A stretch of 64,000 bases of DNA, taken from NCBI RefSeq assembly GCF_003049665.1, contig NZ_PYWM01000012.1:1-64000 (forward strand), given 5' to 3'. A model generated the notes under the pieces. The model was not told where the DNA came from. It worked only from the letters and a program-made list of their open reading frames with translations, and ran no database searches. This DNA is from Lysinibacillus mangiferihumi (lineage in GTDB: Bacteria > Bacillota > Bacilli > Bacillales_A > Planococcaceae). The translations under genes were made by a program, and so were the position numbers. Positions 56,097-64,000 of this stretch are shown piece after piece (position 1 is the stretch's first letter; each line of letters opens with the position of its first letter).

Positions 56097-59000
56097 ATGG
56101 AATCAATCAACAAAATCCTTGTAGCCAATCGGGGAGAAATTGCAATTCGAATTTTCCGTGCGTGTACGGAGCTCAACATTCACACAGTCGCTATTTATTC
56201 ACGTGAGGATAGTGGAGCATTCCATCGCTTTAAAGCGGATGAAGCTTATTTAGTAGGGGCAGGCAAGAAACCAATCGATGCGTATTTAGATATTGAAGGC
56301 ATCATTGCAATCGCTAAGAATGCAGGCGTTGATGCGATTCATCCAGGGTATGGTTTTTTATCAGAAAACGTGGATTTTGCACGTCGTTGTGAGGAAGAGG
56401 GCATTTTATTTATCGGTCCAACTTCACAACATTTAGATATGTTTGGCGATAAGGTAAAAGCGCGTGAACAAGCCATTAACGCAGATATTCCTGTTATTCC
56501 GGGTACGGATGGTCCAGTTGCTTCAGTAGAGGAAGTACAAGCTTTTGGTGAACAATACGGATACCCGCTTATGATTAAAGCTTCTTTGGGTGGCGGTGGG
56601 CGCGGCATGCGTGTCGTGCAAACAAAGGACGATGTAGCATCTGCTTATGAACGTGCCAAATCAGAGGCAAAAGCAGCCTTTGGGTCTGATGAAGTGTATG
56701 TAGAAAAATGCATACTTCACCCAAAACATATTGAAGTCCAAATTATAGGCGATAAAATGGGCAATATTGTGCATTTATATGAGCGTGATTGCTCGATTCA
56801 ACGTCGCCATCAAAAGGTTGTAGAGATTGCTCCATCGAATTCAATTTCAGAAAATTTAAGAAATAGAATTTGTGATGCAGCAGTTCAAATAATGAAAAAT
56901 GTCTCGTACATAAATGCAGGGACAGTTGAATTTTTAGTTGCGGGTGATGACTTTTATTTCATCGAGGTAAACCCTCGAATTCAAGTAGAGCATACAATTA
57001 CGGAAATGATTACAGGCGTTGATATCGTACATGCGCAAATTAAGGTAGCGGCAGGCTACAGCTTGCATAGCGAAGAAATACACATACCGCAACAAGCGAA
57101 TATTCCGATGATTGGTTATGCGATTCAAGCACGTGTGACAACTGAAGATCCAGCGAATGATTTTATGCCAGATACAGGGAAGTTAATGGTATATCGTTCA
57201 AGTGGTGGCTTTGGCGTTCGTTTAGATGCAGGGAACGGATTCCAAGGTGCCGTTGTTACACCGTATTATGATTCATTGCTTGTGAAAATTTCAACATCAG
57301 GTATGACCTTTAAAGAAGCGGCTGCGAAAATGGACCGTAACTTAAAAGAATTCCGTATTCGTGGGGTAAAAACGAATATTCCATTTTTAAATAATGTAGT
57401 AACGCATAAAAATTTCTTAGAAGGTTCGTTTGACACGAGCTTTATTGATACAACGCCTGAATTATTCAATTTCCCTGTGCGACAAGACCGCGGGACAAAG
57501 CTGTTAAGTTATATCGGTAATGTGACGCTAAATGGTTTCCCAGGGGTGGAAAACAAGGCCAAGCCAATATTCTCACAGCCTATTAAGCCACTTGTGGATT
57601 TGAATGGGCAGCCGTTATCGGGTACAAAGCAAATTTTAGATGAGCAAGGTGCAAACGGTTTAGTGCAGTGGATTTTACAACAAGATGATGTGTTATTAAC
57701 AGATACAACGTTCCGTGATGCACATCAATCCTTATTAGCTACGCGTGTGCGTTCACAAGATATGTATCAAATTGCAGATGAAACAGCACGTATGATGCAT
57801 AACTTCTTCTCGTTAGAAATGTGGGGTGGCGCAACGTTTGATGTAGCGTATCGTTTTTTAAAGGAAGATCCATGGGAGCGCTTAGCTAAGCTACGTGAGC
57901 AAATACCGAATGTGCTGTTCCAAATGCTATTGCGTGGGGCGAATGCTGTAGGCTACACGAACTATCCTGATAATTTAATTCGTGCGTTTATCGCTGAGTC
58001 GGCTGCATCGGGTATTGATGTCTTCCGTATTTTCGATAGCTTAAACTGGATTAAAGGGATGGAAGTTGCCATTGATGCGGCAAGAGATGCAGGGAAAATT
58101 GCAGAGGCTGCGATTTGCTACACAGGTGATATTTTAGATGACGGACGTGCAAAATACTCCGTGCAGTATTACAAAGATATGGCGAAGTCGCTAGAGGCGT
58201 CAGGAGCCCATATTTTAGCGATTAAGGATATGGCTGGGTTGTTAAAGCCGGAAGCTGCTTACCGCTTAATATCGGAGCTTAAAGAGGCGACAAACCTACC
58301 AATTCATTTGCACACGCATGATACAAGTGGCAATGGGATTTATTTATATGCAAAAGCAATCGAGGCTGGGGTAGATATTTTAGATACTGCACTCGGTGCA
58401 ATGGCAGGTTTAACATCACAGCCAAGTGCTAACTCTTTATATTATGCGATGAAGGGTAGTAAACGTGAAATTCGTGCAGAAATTGAATCGCTTGAAAAGC
58501 TTTCTTATTACTGGGAAGATGTGCGTAAATACTATAAAGATTTCGAAAGTGGCATGATTAGCCCTCATTCTGAAATTTACGTCCATGAGATGCCTGGTGG
58601 TCAATACAGCAACTTACAACAACAAGCAAAGGCTGTCGGATTAGGCGATCGCTGGGATGAAGTAAAACGCATGTATTCACGTGTCAACCTATTATTTGGA
58701 GACATTGTGAAAGTGACACCGTCATCTAAAGTAGTCGGTGATATGGCATTATTTATGGTGCAAAACGAATTAAATGAAGAGACCGTTATATCTAGAGGGA
58801 AAACAATTGATTTCCCTGATTCTGTTATTGAATTTTTCCAAGGTTATTTAGGGCAACCACACGGGGGCTTCCCAGCGGCACTTCAAAAAGTGGTATTGAA
58901 AGAGCGCGAACCAATTACTGTTCGACCAGGTGAACTGTTAGAGCCTGTTAACTTTGAACAGCTAGAGGAAGTATTAGCGGATAAATTAAATCGTCCTGTT

Positions 59001-59531
59001 ACGAAGAAAGATATACTCGCTTATGCACTTTACCCGAAAGTATTTGAAGAGTATGCGAAAACGCTAGAGTCCTTCGGTAATATTTCAGTGCTAGATACGC
59101 CAACGTTTTTATATGGCTTAAAGCTAGGTGAAGAAATTGAAGTAGAAATCGAAAAAGGTAAAACGTTAATTATTAAACTGGTATCGATTGGTGAACCACA
59201 GCATGATGGTACACGTGTTATTTACTTTGAATTAAATGGTCAATCGCGCGAGCTTGTCATTCAAGATATGACGGTAGAAGTGGATGGCAGCATAGCTCTC
59301 AAGGCAGACCCAAGTAATCCGAACCAAATTGGGGCAACAATGCCAGGGACTGTATTAAAAGTCGTTGTATCTAAAGGTAGCCCTGTCAAACGTGGTGACC
59401 ACTTGTTAATTACCGAAGCCATGAAAATGGAAACAACTGTACAGGCACCAAAGGATGGTATAGTGAAAGAGGTATACGCAATTGCGGGAGATGCCATTTC
59501 AACAGGTGATTTATTAATTGAAATTGAATAA
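56097..59531 (+). CDS. pyc: Pyruvate carboxylase
   Basis: 1144 residues, complete single-chain enzyme. Biotin carboxylase domain (about 1-455, with GGGGRGMRVV and HPGYGFLSEN), carboxyltransferase domain (about 530-810, with TTFRDAHQSLLATR and HLHTHDTSGNG), tetramerisation region, and the biotinyl domain with lysine K1110 in EAMKMETT. It makes oxaloacetate from pyruvate and bicarbonate, feeding the citrate cycle. AAGGGGG precedes the ATG, 11 bases after ftsW. Confidence 0.97.
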   Translation: MESINKILVANRGEIAIRIFRACTELNIHTVAIYSREDSGAFHRFKADEAYLVGAGKKPIDAYLDIEGIIAIAKNAGVDAIHPGYGFLSENVDFARRCEEEGILFIGPTSQHLDMFGDKVKAREQAINADIPVIPGTDGPVASVEEVQAFGEQYGYPLMIKASLGGGGRGMRVVQTKDDVASAYERAKSEAKAAFGSDEVYVEKCILHPKHIEVQIIGDKMGNIVHLYERDCSIQRRHQKVVEIAPSNSISENLRNRICDAAVQIMKNVSYINAGTVEFLVAGDDFYFIEVNPRIQVEHTITEMITGVDIVHAQIKVAAGYSLHSEEIHIPQQANIPMIGYAIQARVTTEDPANDFMPDTGKLMVYRSSGGFGVRLDAGNGFQGAVVTPYYDSLLVKISTSGMTFKEAAAKMDRNLKEFRIRGVKTNIPFLNNVVTHKNFLEGSFDTSFIDTTPELFNFPVRQDRGTKLLSYIGNVTLNGFPGVENKAKPIFSQPIKPLVDLNGQPLSGTKQILDEQGANGLVQWILQQDDVLLTDTTFRDAHQSLLATRVRSQDMYQIADETARMMHNFFSLEMWGGATFDVAYRFLKEDPWERLAKLREQIPNVLFQMLLRGANAVGYTNYPDNLIRAFIAESAASGIDVFRIFDSLNWIKGMEVAIDAARDAGKIAEAAICYTGDILDDGRAKYSVQYYKDMAKSLEASGAHILAIKDMAGLLKPEAAYRLISELKEATNLPIHLHTHDTSGNGIYLYAKAIEAGVDILDTALGAMAGLTSQPSANSLYYAMKGSKREIRAEIESLEKLSYYWEDVRKYYKDFESGMISPHSEIYVHEMPGGQYSNLQQQAKAVGLGDRWDEVKRMYSRVNLLFGDIVKVTPSSKVVGDMALFMVQNELNEETVISRGKTIDFPDSVIEFFQGYLGQPHGGFPAALQKVVLKEREPITVRPGELLEPVNFEQLEEVLADKLNRPVTKKDILAYALYPKVFEEYAKTLESFGNISVLDTPTFLYGLKLGEEIEVEIEKGKTLIIKLVSIGEPQHDGTRVIYFELNGQSRELVIQDMTVEVDGSIALKADPSNPNQIGATMPGTVLKVVVSKGSPVKRGDHLLITEAMKMETTVQAPKDGIVKEVYAIAGDAISTGDLLIEIE

Positions 59532-59540
59532 TTAACGATA

Positions 59541-59587
59541 AAAAAAGGTTATTAGTAGCTATTGTAGCGCACTAATAACCTTTTTTC
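59541..59587 (+). terminator. pyc terminator
   Basis: GGTTATTAGT and ACTAATAACC arms with flanking A7 and T6 and a 14-base loop. Confidence 0.9.
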
Positions 59588-59645
59588 TTAATTTAAAAGA
59601 ATAGTAGAACGTGCTTAATTTCAAATTTGACTAATCTAGTTTTTT

Positions 59646-60119
59646 TCATTTCTTATTTTCTTTTATTTCTAAAGTAATGTTAGGTTGTTGTTCACTTAAA
59701 ACCTCAATAAAAAAGTTAGAAGTAATAAATAAATGATGTTCTGCATTAGGTTGTAAAACTTCTCTTGCTCCAAATATGCTGTCATACCATCTCAAAAAAC
59801 AAGAATTCTCTACTTTGTAGAACGTAGGTTCATATTCTAATTTGTCTCTGCCTTCATTTATATTTTCTACTACCATTTTAGAAATTAAATCTTCAATATC
59901 AGGTCTTGCCATTTCTTCGAAAATACGGAAAGTTATAATGGGATAGGGCTTTTCCTTTTTTTCATAAGTAAATGTATATTCGTTAGCGCTTCTGTAGTCT
60001 TTAAAAATTAAAACAAAATTTGTTTCATACACCATTTTTACAAAAATCATTTCATTATCAAATCTACTGAACGGATTATTCACCAAAGGATTCCAAATAA
60101 CTAACCTTTCATTTTTCAT
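59646..60119 (-). CDS. Unknown cytoplasmic protein, partner of the secreted protein upstream
   Basis: 157 residues, no signal peptide or membrane segment; beta-rich start (IVWNPLVNNPF, VKMVYETNFVLIFKDY) and charged middle. AAAGGAG precedes the ATG. It follows the secreted-protein gene by 17 bases on the same strand, so they form an operon. Size and location would suit an immunity or accessory protein, but that is inference; no family recognised. The pair is absent from the B. subtilis arrangement and is more AT-rich than its neighbours. Confidence 0.6.
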   Translation of the reverse strand: MKNERLVIWNPLVNNPFSRFDNEMIFVKMVYETNFVLIFKDYRSANEYTFTYEKKEKPYPIITFRIFEEMARPDIEDLISKMVVENINEGRDKLEYEPTFYKVENSCFLRWYDSIFGAREVLQPNAEHHLFITSNFFIEVLSEQQPNITLEIKENKK

Positions 60120-60136
60120 TTAGTTTCTCCTTTTAT

Positions 60137-60634
60137 TTAATTTCCAATGAATCGAACTTTATCATTACCAAAAGTTAAAGTTGGTCTTTGAGCTCCTAAA
60201 GTTGAAGAAGTACTTGTGTATAGAGTTAAGTAACCACCATCAGTTTGTTTTACATGTGTTATTTTATTCCCGTTAACATAGGAGGTTATTTCTCCAGGAC
60301 CGCCAATTCTAGAAAATTCAGCCCTAGCAGTAGAAGCATTTCCATTATTATGATATATCATAGTACCGCCCGACTTGTTAGAAAAACTAGAGCGATTAAG
60401 CAAAATACCCCAATCAACTTTTGCTAAACTTGGGATAGGATCAGATAAAGGGCTTACTAATAATGAATATTCATCTAGAGTATTCATTGTTTCTTTATCA
60501 GATAATATTATGCGACCTAATTTACTTGATTCATTTCCTTCCAAGGCGAAAGTTAAATTAGTAGGAATGATAAGGCTAATTAAAATTATTAATCCCATCA
60601 ACAAAACACATTTAAACTTACCCTTACTAGACAT
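60137..60634 (-). CDS. Secreted protein of unknown function
   Basis: 165 residues with an N-terminal signal peptide (basic MSSKGKFK, hydrophobic 9-29, cleavage near TFA-LEG). After an acidic segment the last 80 residues are Gly/Ser/Thr-rich and beta-like, from SGGTMIYHNNGNASTARAEF to FGNDKVRFIGN. No cysteine. The only AAGGAG is 13 bases from ATG 60634, longer than usual, so translation may be weak or the true start may differ. Possible toxin or surface protein; not recognised. Confidence 0.55.
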   Translation of the reverse strand: MSSKGKFKCVLLMGLIILISLIIPTNLTFALEGNESSKLGRIILSDKETMNTLDEYSLLVSPLSDPIPSLAKVDWGILLNRSSFSNKSGGTMIYHNNGNASTARAEFSRIGGPGEITSYVNGNKITHVKQTDGGYLTLYTSTSSTLGAQRPTLTFGNDKVRFIGN

Positions 60635-60893
60635 ATTATTAATCTCAACTCCTTAATGATATAAATTTTTTTATTAGATAATAAAGAATAGAAAGTACTA
60701 TTTCAACACGATAAGAAAAAGTCGGATATCTAACATGTGGATTGGCGATTTGCTGGAATTCAGTCTATGAGATGACGTTGTAAAAATAAATGGGGTGCAA
60801 ATAACTTTTTATGCGCATCAAAAAAGTAATATAAAACAGTGGATTTATAATGAAGTTCGTGCATGTTTTTAGTGAGGAGGATTTGAAGTAAAT
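60635..60893. other. Intergenic stretch with a possible coding relic
   Basis: From ATG 60735 rightward one frame is open to 60872 apart from a single TGA at 60768 (VQITFYAHQKSNIKQWIYNE near the end). It may be the tail of a lost gene; nothing else was seen. Confidence 0.25.
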
Positions 60894-60924
60894 GAAAAAA
60901 GATTCGACAGCAACGTGTCGAATC
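60894..60924 (-). terminator. ctaA terminator
   Basis: GATTCGACA and TGTCGAATC with a six-base loop; leftward followed by TTTTTTC. Confidence 0.85.
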
Positions 60925-60935
60925 CTTTTCGAATG

Positions 60936-61871
60936 TTATTTATTTTTTTCATTATAGTTGCTACGTGCTACGAGCATAATCATGTAACAAAGAAGGCCGA
61001 ATAAAAGTGAAATGAACAATGAGTGTAATAAAGCTACTGTTAAATTCAATCTAGTAAGGACTACTAACATACCTGCTAGAACTTGTAGAATAACGATGAT
61101 GAAAGCAGTAATCCAGCCATAATAAATAACACGTTGTTGTTTGTATTCTTTTATAGCGTGCCAAGTTATGTATGTAATCCAAATGAAAATAATGATAGCT
61201 GCCAGTCGATGTCCCATTTGAACCCATTCGTACATATTGTTTGGTTGAGCAAAAGGTGTTTCATTGTAGCAAAATGGCCAGTCAGGACATACTAAACTAG
61301 AATCTGTATGTCGAACAAGTGCCCCTGTATAAACGACTAAATAAGAATAAATTGTGACAGAGATTGTATGCCAACGTAGCTTTTTCCCAATAAATACGTT
61401 ATCTGCATCAAACTTTCGATCAACTTCAAATACAATCATAGAAAGAAGAAGAACGGCTGCAAAAGAAATAAGCGAGATTCCAAAATGCAGAGCTAGAATG
61501 AAGTCTCCTTGTCCCCATAATACTTGAGCTGCTCCAATAAGTGCCTGTGCAATTAAGAAGAACATCGATAAAAAACCTAAAAATTTTACTTCACGAATAT
61601 GACCAAGTTTCCGCCATGTCCAAATTGTTAGAACGAGAATTGAGATGGATACGACTCCTGTAACAAGACGATGAGAGAATTCAATTAATACTTCTGTTGT
61701 AATTTCTTTTGGGATAAGAGAACCATTACAATCTGGCCAGTTTCGACCACAGCCCAAGCCACTATCTGTTTTTGTAACAAGTGCCCCGCCAAGTAAAATA
61801 AGGAGCATTCCCAGTGTAGCGGCAACAGCAAACCACTTCATATACCTGTTATGTTGCATAAAATGAGTCAC
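60936..61871 (-). CDS. ctaA: Heme A synthase CtaA
   Basis: 311 residues with eight membrane segments in two four-helix halves. Heme-ligand histidines lie in EFSHRL and LHFG (first half) and QMGHRL and LLHS (second half); paired cysteines occur in GLGCGRNWPDCNG and SLVCPDWPFC. It oxidises heme O to heme A for cytochrome oxidase. Divergent from ctaB, as in B. subtilis. No clear ribosome site precedes ATG 61871 (GGTGA). Confidence 0.95.
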   Translation of the reverse strand: MTHFMQHNRYMKWFAVAATLGMLLILLGGALVTKTDSGLGCGRNWPDCNGSLIPKEITTEVLIEFSHRLVTGVVSISILVLTIWTWRKLGHIREVKFLGFLSMFFLIAQALIGAAQVLWGQGDFILALHFGISLISFAAVLLLSMIVFEVDRKFDADNVFIGKKLRWHTISVTIYSYLVVYTGALVRHTDSSLVCPDWPFCYNETPFAQPNNMYEWVQMGHRLAAIIIFIWITYITWHAIKEYKQQRVIYYGWITAFIIVILQVLAGMLVVLTRLNLTVALLHSLFISLLFGLLCYMIMLVARSNYNEKNK

Positions 61872-62195
61872 CTACTTTATCTATCAATATTACATGAAAG
61901 TAATGTTTCTGCTACTAGATGATATCTAAAATACAATTAAAATACAACTTGTAAAGAGAAGGGAGTATTAGATGTCGATTCCATTTCACAAATTGTTCAT
62001 AATTTCGTACTTTAACCTTCACAATTCATTTTAGAAAATGTTTTACTATAGATATGTTGTTTTTAATTATATTTCTAGACAAAGCTAATTTTTACAACTT
62101 CATCTAAATTTCACTAAACGTCTAGAAATCAATCGCAAATTTCGCTATAGTTATTGTTAGCGGAATATGCTTACAAAAATGAAAGGAGAGGTAAC
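61872..62195. other. Divergent ctaA-ctaB control region
   Basis: AT-rich region of 324 bases between divergent genes. It holds a possible 20-codon ORF, MSIPFHKLFIISYFNLHNSF (61972-62034), with AAGGGAG seven bases before its ATG. No convincing ResD, CcpA or other operator could be assigned by eye. Confidence 0.35.
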
Positions 62196-63113
62196 ATGTC
62201 AAACGGTCGTACATTATCGGCTACTAGAAACACTGATCCAGAATCAACATCTGTTGTAAAAGATTTCTTAGCTCTGATAAAAATTGGAATCGTTAACTCG
62301 AATCTTGTCACAACGTTTACAGGGATGTGGCTGGCATTTCAGTTTACTGGTAGACATTTCTTGCAAGAGCTTAATGTCATCGTTTGTATCATGCTGGGTG
62401 CGGCATTAATTATTGGCGGTTCTGGTGCAATGAATAATTTCATTGACCGAGATATTGATCCCATTATGAAACGAACAAAGTCAAGACCGACAGTTACAGG
62501 TAGATTTAAGCCGAATTTTGTATTGACCATTGCCCTCTCATTTTTAATTGTAGGTGAAATTTTGTTATTTACGGCATCATTTGCAGCCGGCATGTGGGGA
62601 CTAGTAGGAATATTCGCTTATGTTGTTCTGTATTCAATGTGGTCAAAAAGAAAGCATGTTAGTAACACGATAGTCGGAAGTATTTCGGGGGCGATTCCAC
62701 CTGTAATTGGATTTGCAGCTGTTGAACCTGCACTCGGCCCAGGAGCACTTGCTCTCTTTCTTATTATGTTTGCATGGCAACCACCGCATTTTTATGCGCT
62801 TGCTATGAAACGTACTGAAGAATATCGTGCAGCTAATATTCCAATGCTACCAGTAGTGAAAGGTTTTAAACGAACGAAGTACTCAATGTTTTTCTGGATT
62901 CTTTTATTATTCCCGTTACCGTTCCTTTTACCTGAGCTTGGAATTGGATTTTTAGTGCTTGCGACTACTTTGAACTTAGGCTGGTTAATACTAGCTTTAA
63001 AGGGCTTTACCACAAAAGATGATATGAAATGGGCAAATAAAATGTTTATTTACTCATTGAATCATATGACGATCTTATTTGTGGCAATTATAATATTTGC
63101 GGTGTTCAGCTAA
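62196..63113 (+). CDS. ctaB: Protoheme IX farnesyltransferase CtaB
   Basis: 305 residues, UbiA-type prenyltransferase with about nine membrane segments. NNFIDRDIDPIMKRTKSRP near 83 holds the Asp-rich substrate motif; a second is at RTEEYRAANIPMLPVV. It turns heme B into heme O, the CtaA substrate. ATG 62196 is preceded by AAGGAGAGG; the frame from TTG 62154 has no ribosome site. Followed by ctaC. Confidence 0.95.
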   Translation: MSNGRTLSATRNTDPESTSVVKDFLALIKIGIVNSNLVTTFTGMWLAFQFTGRHFLQELNVIVCIMLGAALIIGGSGAMNNFIDRDIDPIMKRTKSRPTVTGRFKPNFVLTIALSFLIVGEILLFTASFAAGMWGLVGIFAYVVLYSMWSKRKHVSNTIVGSISGAIPPVIGFAAVEPALGPGALALFLIMFAWQPPHFYALAMKRTEEYRAANIPMLPVVKGFKRTKYSMFFWILLLFPLPFLLPELGIGFLVLATTLNLGWLILALKGFTTKDDMKWANKMFIYSLNHMTILFVAIIIFAVFS

Positions 63114-63211
63114 ATTTAGGGATTCTTTCTTTCACAAGAATTCATATAGACAGAACCAATGTCCTAGGTACACATGAAAATACAACAAAGAAAGAGGGGT
63201 TTAATTAAGCT

Positions 63212-64000
63212 ATGATGAAAGGGCTTAAAAAGTGGCGTCTTTTTTCACTTCTAGCAGTGATGATGGTTTTCCTTTCAGGTTGTGGTGAAGATTATATTTC
63301 TGCACTGAAACCATCTGGTCAAGTAGGTAAAGAACAATTCAACCTATTATTGTTGGCTACTGGAATTATGACGTTAGTTATAGTTGTAGTATCTGTTATC
63401 TATTTACTTGCATTCTTAAAGTTCCGCCGTTCAAAAGTAGGCGAAAATGTTATTCCAAAGCAAGTAGAAGGTAGTCACACACTTGAAGTAATTTGGACAG
63501 TTATTCCTATTATTTTATTATTAATCTTATCTGTACCGGTTGTTACAGCTACTTATAAATTTGCAGATGTTGCTGCAATGGACGAAGTAGATGAAGCAGG
63601 TAACAAAACGGCTCTAACAGTAAACGTAACTGCAAAATTATACTGGTGGGAGTTCGAATATCCTAACCAAGGGATTGTAACAGCTCAAGAATTAGTTGTA
63701 CCAACAGGTCAAAAAGTTTACTTTAACTTAAAAGCTGCTGATGTTAAGCACTCATTCTGGATTCCCGCGATTGGCGGTAAAATGGATACGAACGTAGAAA
63801 ACTTAAATAAATTCTACTTAGTATTTGATAAAGAATCAGCAGATCTTAAAGATGGCGTATTCTATGGTAAATGTGCTGAGCTATGTGGCCCTTCACACGC
63901 ACTAATGGACTTTAAAGTAAAAACAGTTAGCCCAGAAGCATTCGATGCTTGGGTAGCGAACATGAAAGCAACTGAAGGACAAACTGCTTCTAAAGATTCA
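63212..64000 (+). CDS. ctaC: Cytochrome c oxidase subunit II CtaC (5' part)
   Basis: 263 codons lie in the window and the gene continues past its end. Lipoprotein signal with lipobox LSGC (cysteine 24), two membrane segments (about 43-66 and 90-110), then the CuA domain with KHSFWIPAIGGKMD and the copper ligands in KCAELCGPSHALMDF. In Bacilli a cytochrome c domain normally follows, outside the window. Start at ATGATG 63212 or 63215 behind GAGGGG. Confidence 0.95.
   Translation, partial: MMKGLKKWRLFSLLAVMMVFLSGCGEDYISALKPSGQVGKEQFNLLLLATGIMTLVIVVVSVIYLLAFLKFRRSKVGENVIPKQVEGSHTLEVIWTVIPIILLLILSVPVVTATYKFADVAAMDEVDEAGNKTALTVNVTAKLYWWEFEYPNQGIVTAQELVVPTGQKVYFNLKAADVKHSFWIPAIGGKMDTNVENLNKFYLVFDKESADLKDGVFYGKCAELCGPSHALMDFKVKTVSPEAFDAWVANMKATEGQTASKDS

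Noticed and set aside
60245-60656. Rightward open frames opposite the secreted-protein gene
   Set aside because: The leftward frame has a clear signal peptide and an operon partner; the rightward frames have neither.

Overview
The window looks like chromosomal DNA of a low-GC Gram-positive endospore-former of the Bacillales. The nearest type I can suggest from gene content is Lysinibacillus or a close relative (inference; no 16S is present). The backbone follows the Bacillus subtilis order rnjA-rpoY-ykrA-def-pdhABCD-speA-yktA-yktB-ykzI-yktC-ylaF-typA-ylaH-ylaI-ylaN-ftsW-pyc-ctaA-ctaB-ctaC. Lineage-specific genes are inserted between these landmarks.

Layout. 1-3.5 kb: a leftward spermidine/putrescine ABC operon (potABCD, potD cut by the window edge) led by an XRE-cupin regulator. 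3.9-10.1 kb: rightward peroxiredoxin (ykuU), thiol oxidoreductase (ykuV), potassium-channel gating subunit (ktrC), lysyl-phosphatidylglycerol synthase (mprF) and two GNAT acetyltransferases, the first behind a possible attenuator. 10.2-15.0 kb: a DUF4085 gene, then an RND exporter divergent from a TetR regulator with a clear operator. 15.1-18.8 kb: a MITE-like element, then rnjA-rpoY, a 23-residue cationic peptide gene missed by ordinary ORF cut-offs, and ykrA. 18.9-25.0 kb: a DeoR regulator divergent from a 2-aminoethylphosphonate uptake and degradation operon (ABC transporter, phnW, phnX). 25.0-25.4 kb: a dense repeat cluster. 25.4-32.2 kb: def, pyruvate dehydrogenase pdhABCD and an SDR lacking the usual catalytic Tyr/Lys. 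32.4-39.9 kb: lrgAB, a methyltransferase, speA, a nitronate monooxygenase-like gene and yktA/yktB/ykzI/yktC. 39.9-44.1 kb: an unrecognised winged-helix regulator divergent from an AbgT transporter and M20 amidohydrolase. 44.4-48.1 kb: a decayed accessory island with a truncated integrase, IS3 remnants, a frameshifted secreted protein, a truncated DUF1002 gene and small lipoprotein or membrane genes. 48.1-64 kb: backbone again (ylaF, typA, ylaH, a YtlACD-like ABC transporter, ylaI, a YlaL-like gene, ylaN, ftsW, pyc). A secreted-protein/partner pair is inserted before ctaA; ctaB and a truncated ctaC follow.

The backbone covers RNA turnover (RNase J1, RpoY), pyruvate metabolism (PDH, pyruvate carboxylase), respiration (heme A and O synthesis, cytochrome oxidase), cell division (FtsW) and polyamines (speA, pot). 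The most interesting non-standard items are the 23-aa peptide transcription unit, the GC-rich repeat whose stems covary between copies, the dispersed 23-bp palindromic repeat that flanks hairpin modules, the leader peptide and hairpin before a GNAT gene, and the secreted pair between pyc and ctaA. All coordinates and motifs were read by eye; no database search was run.
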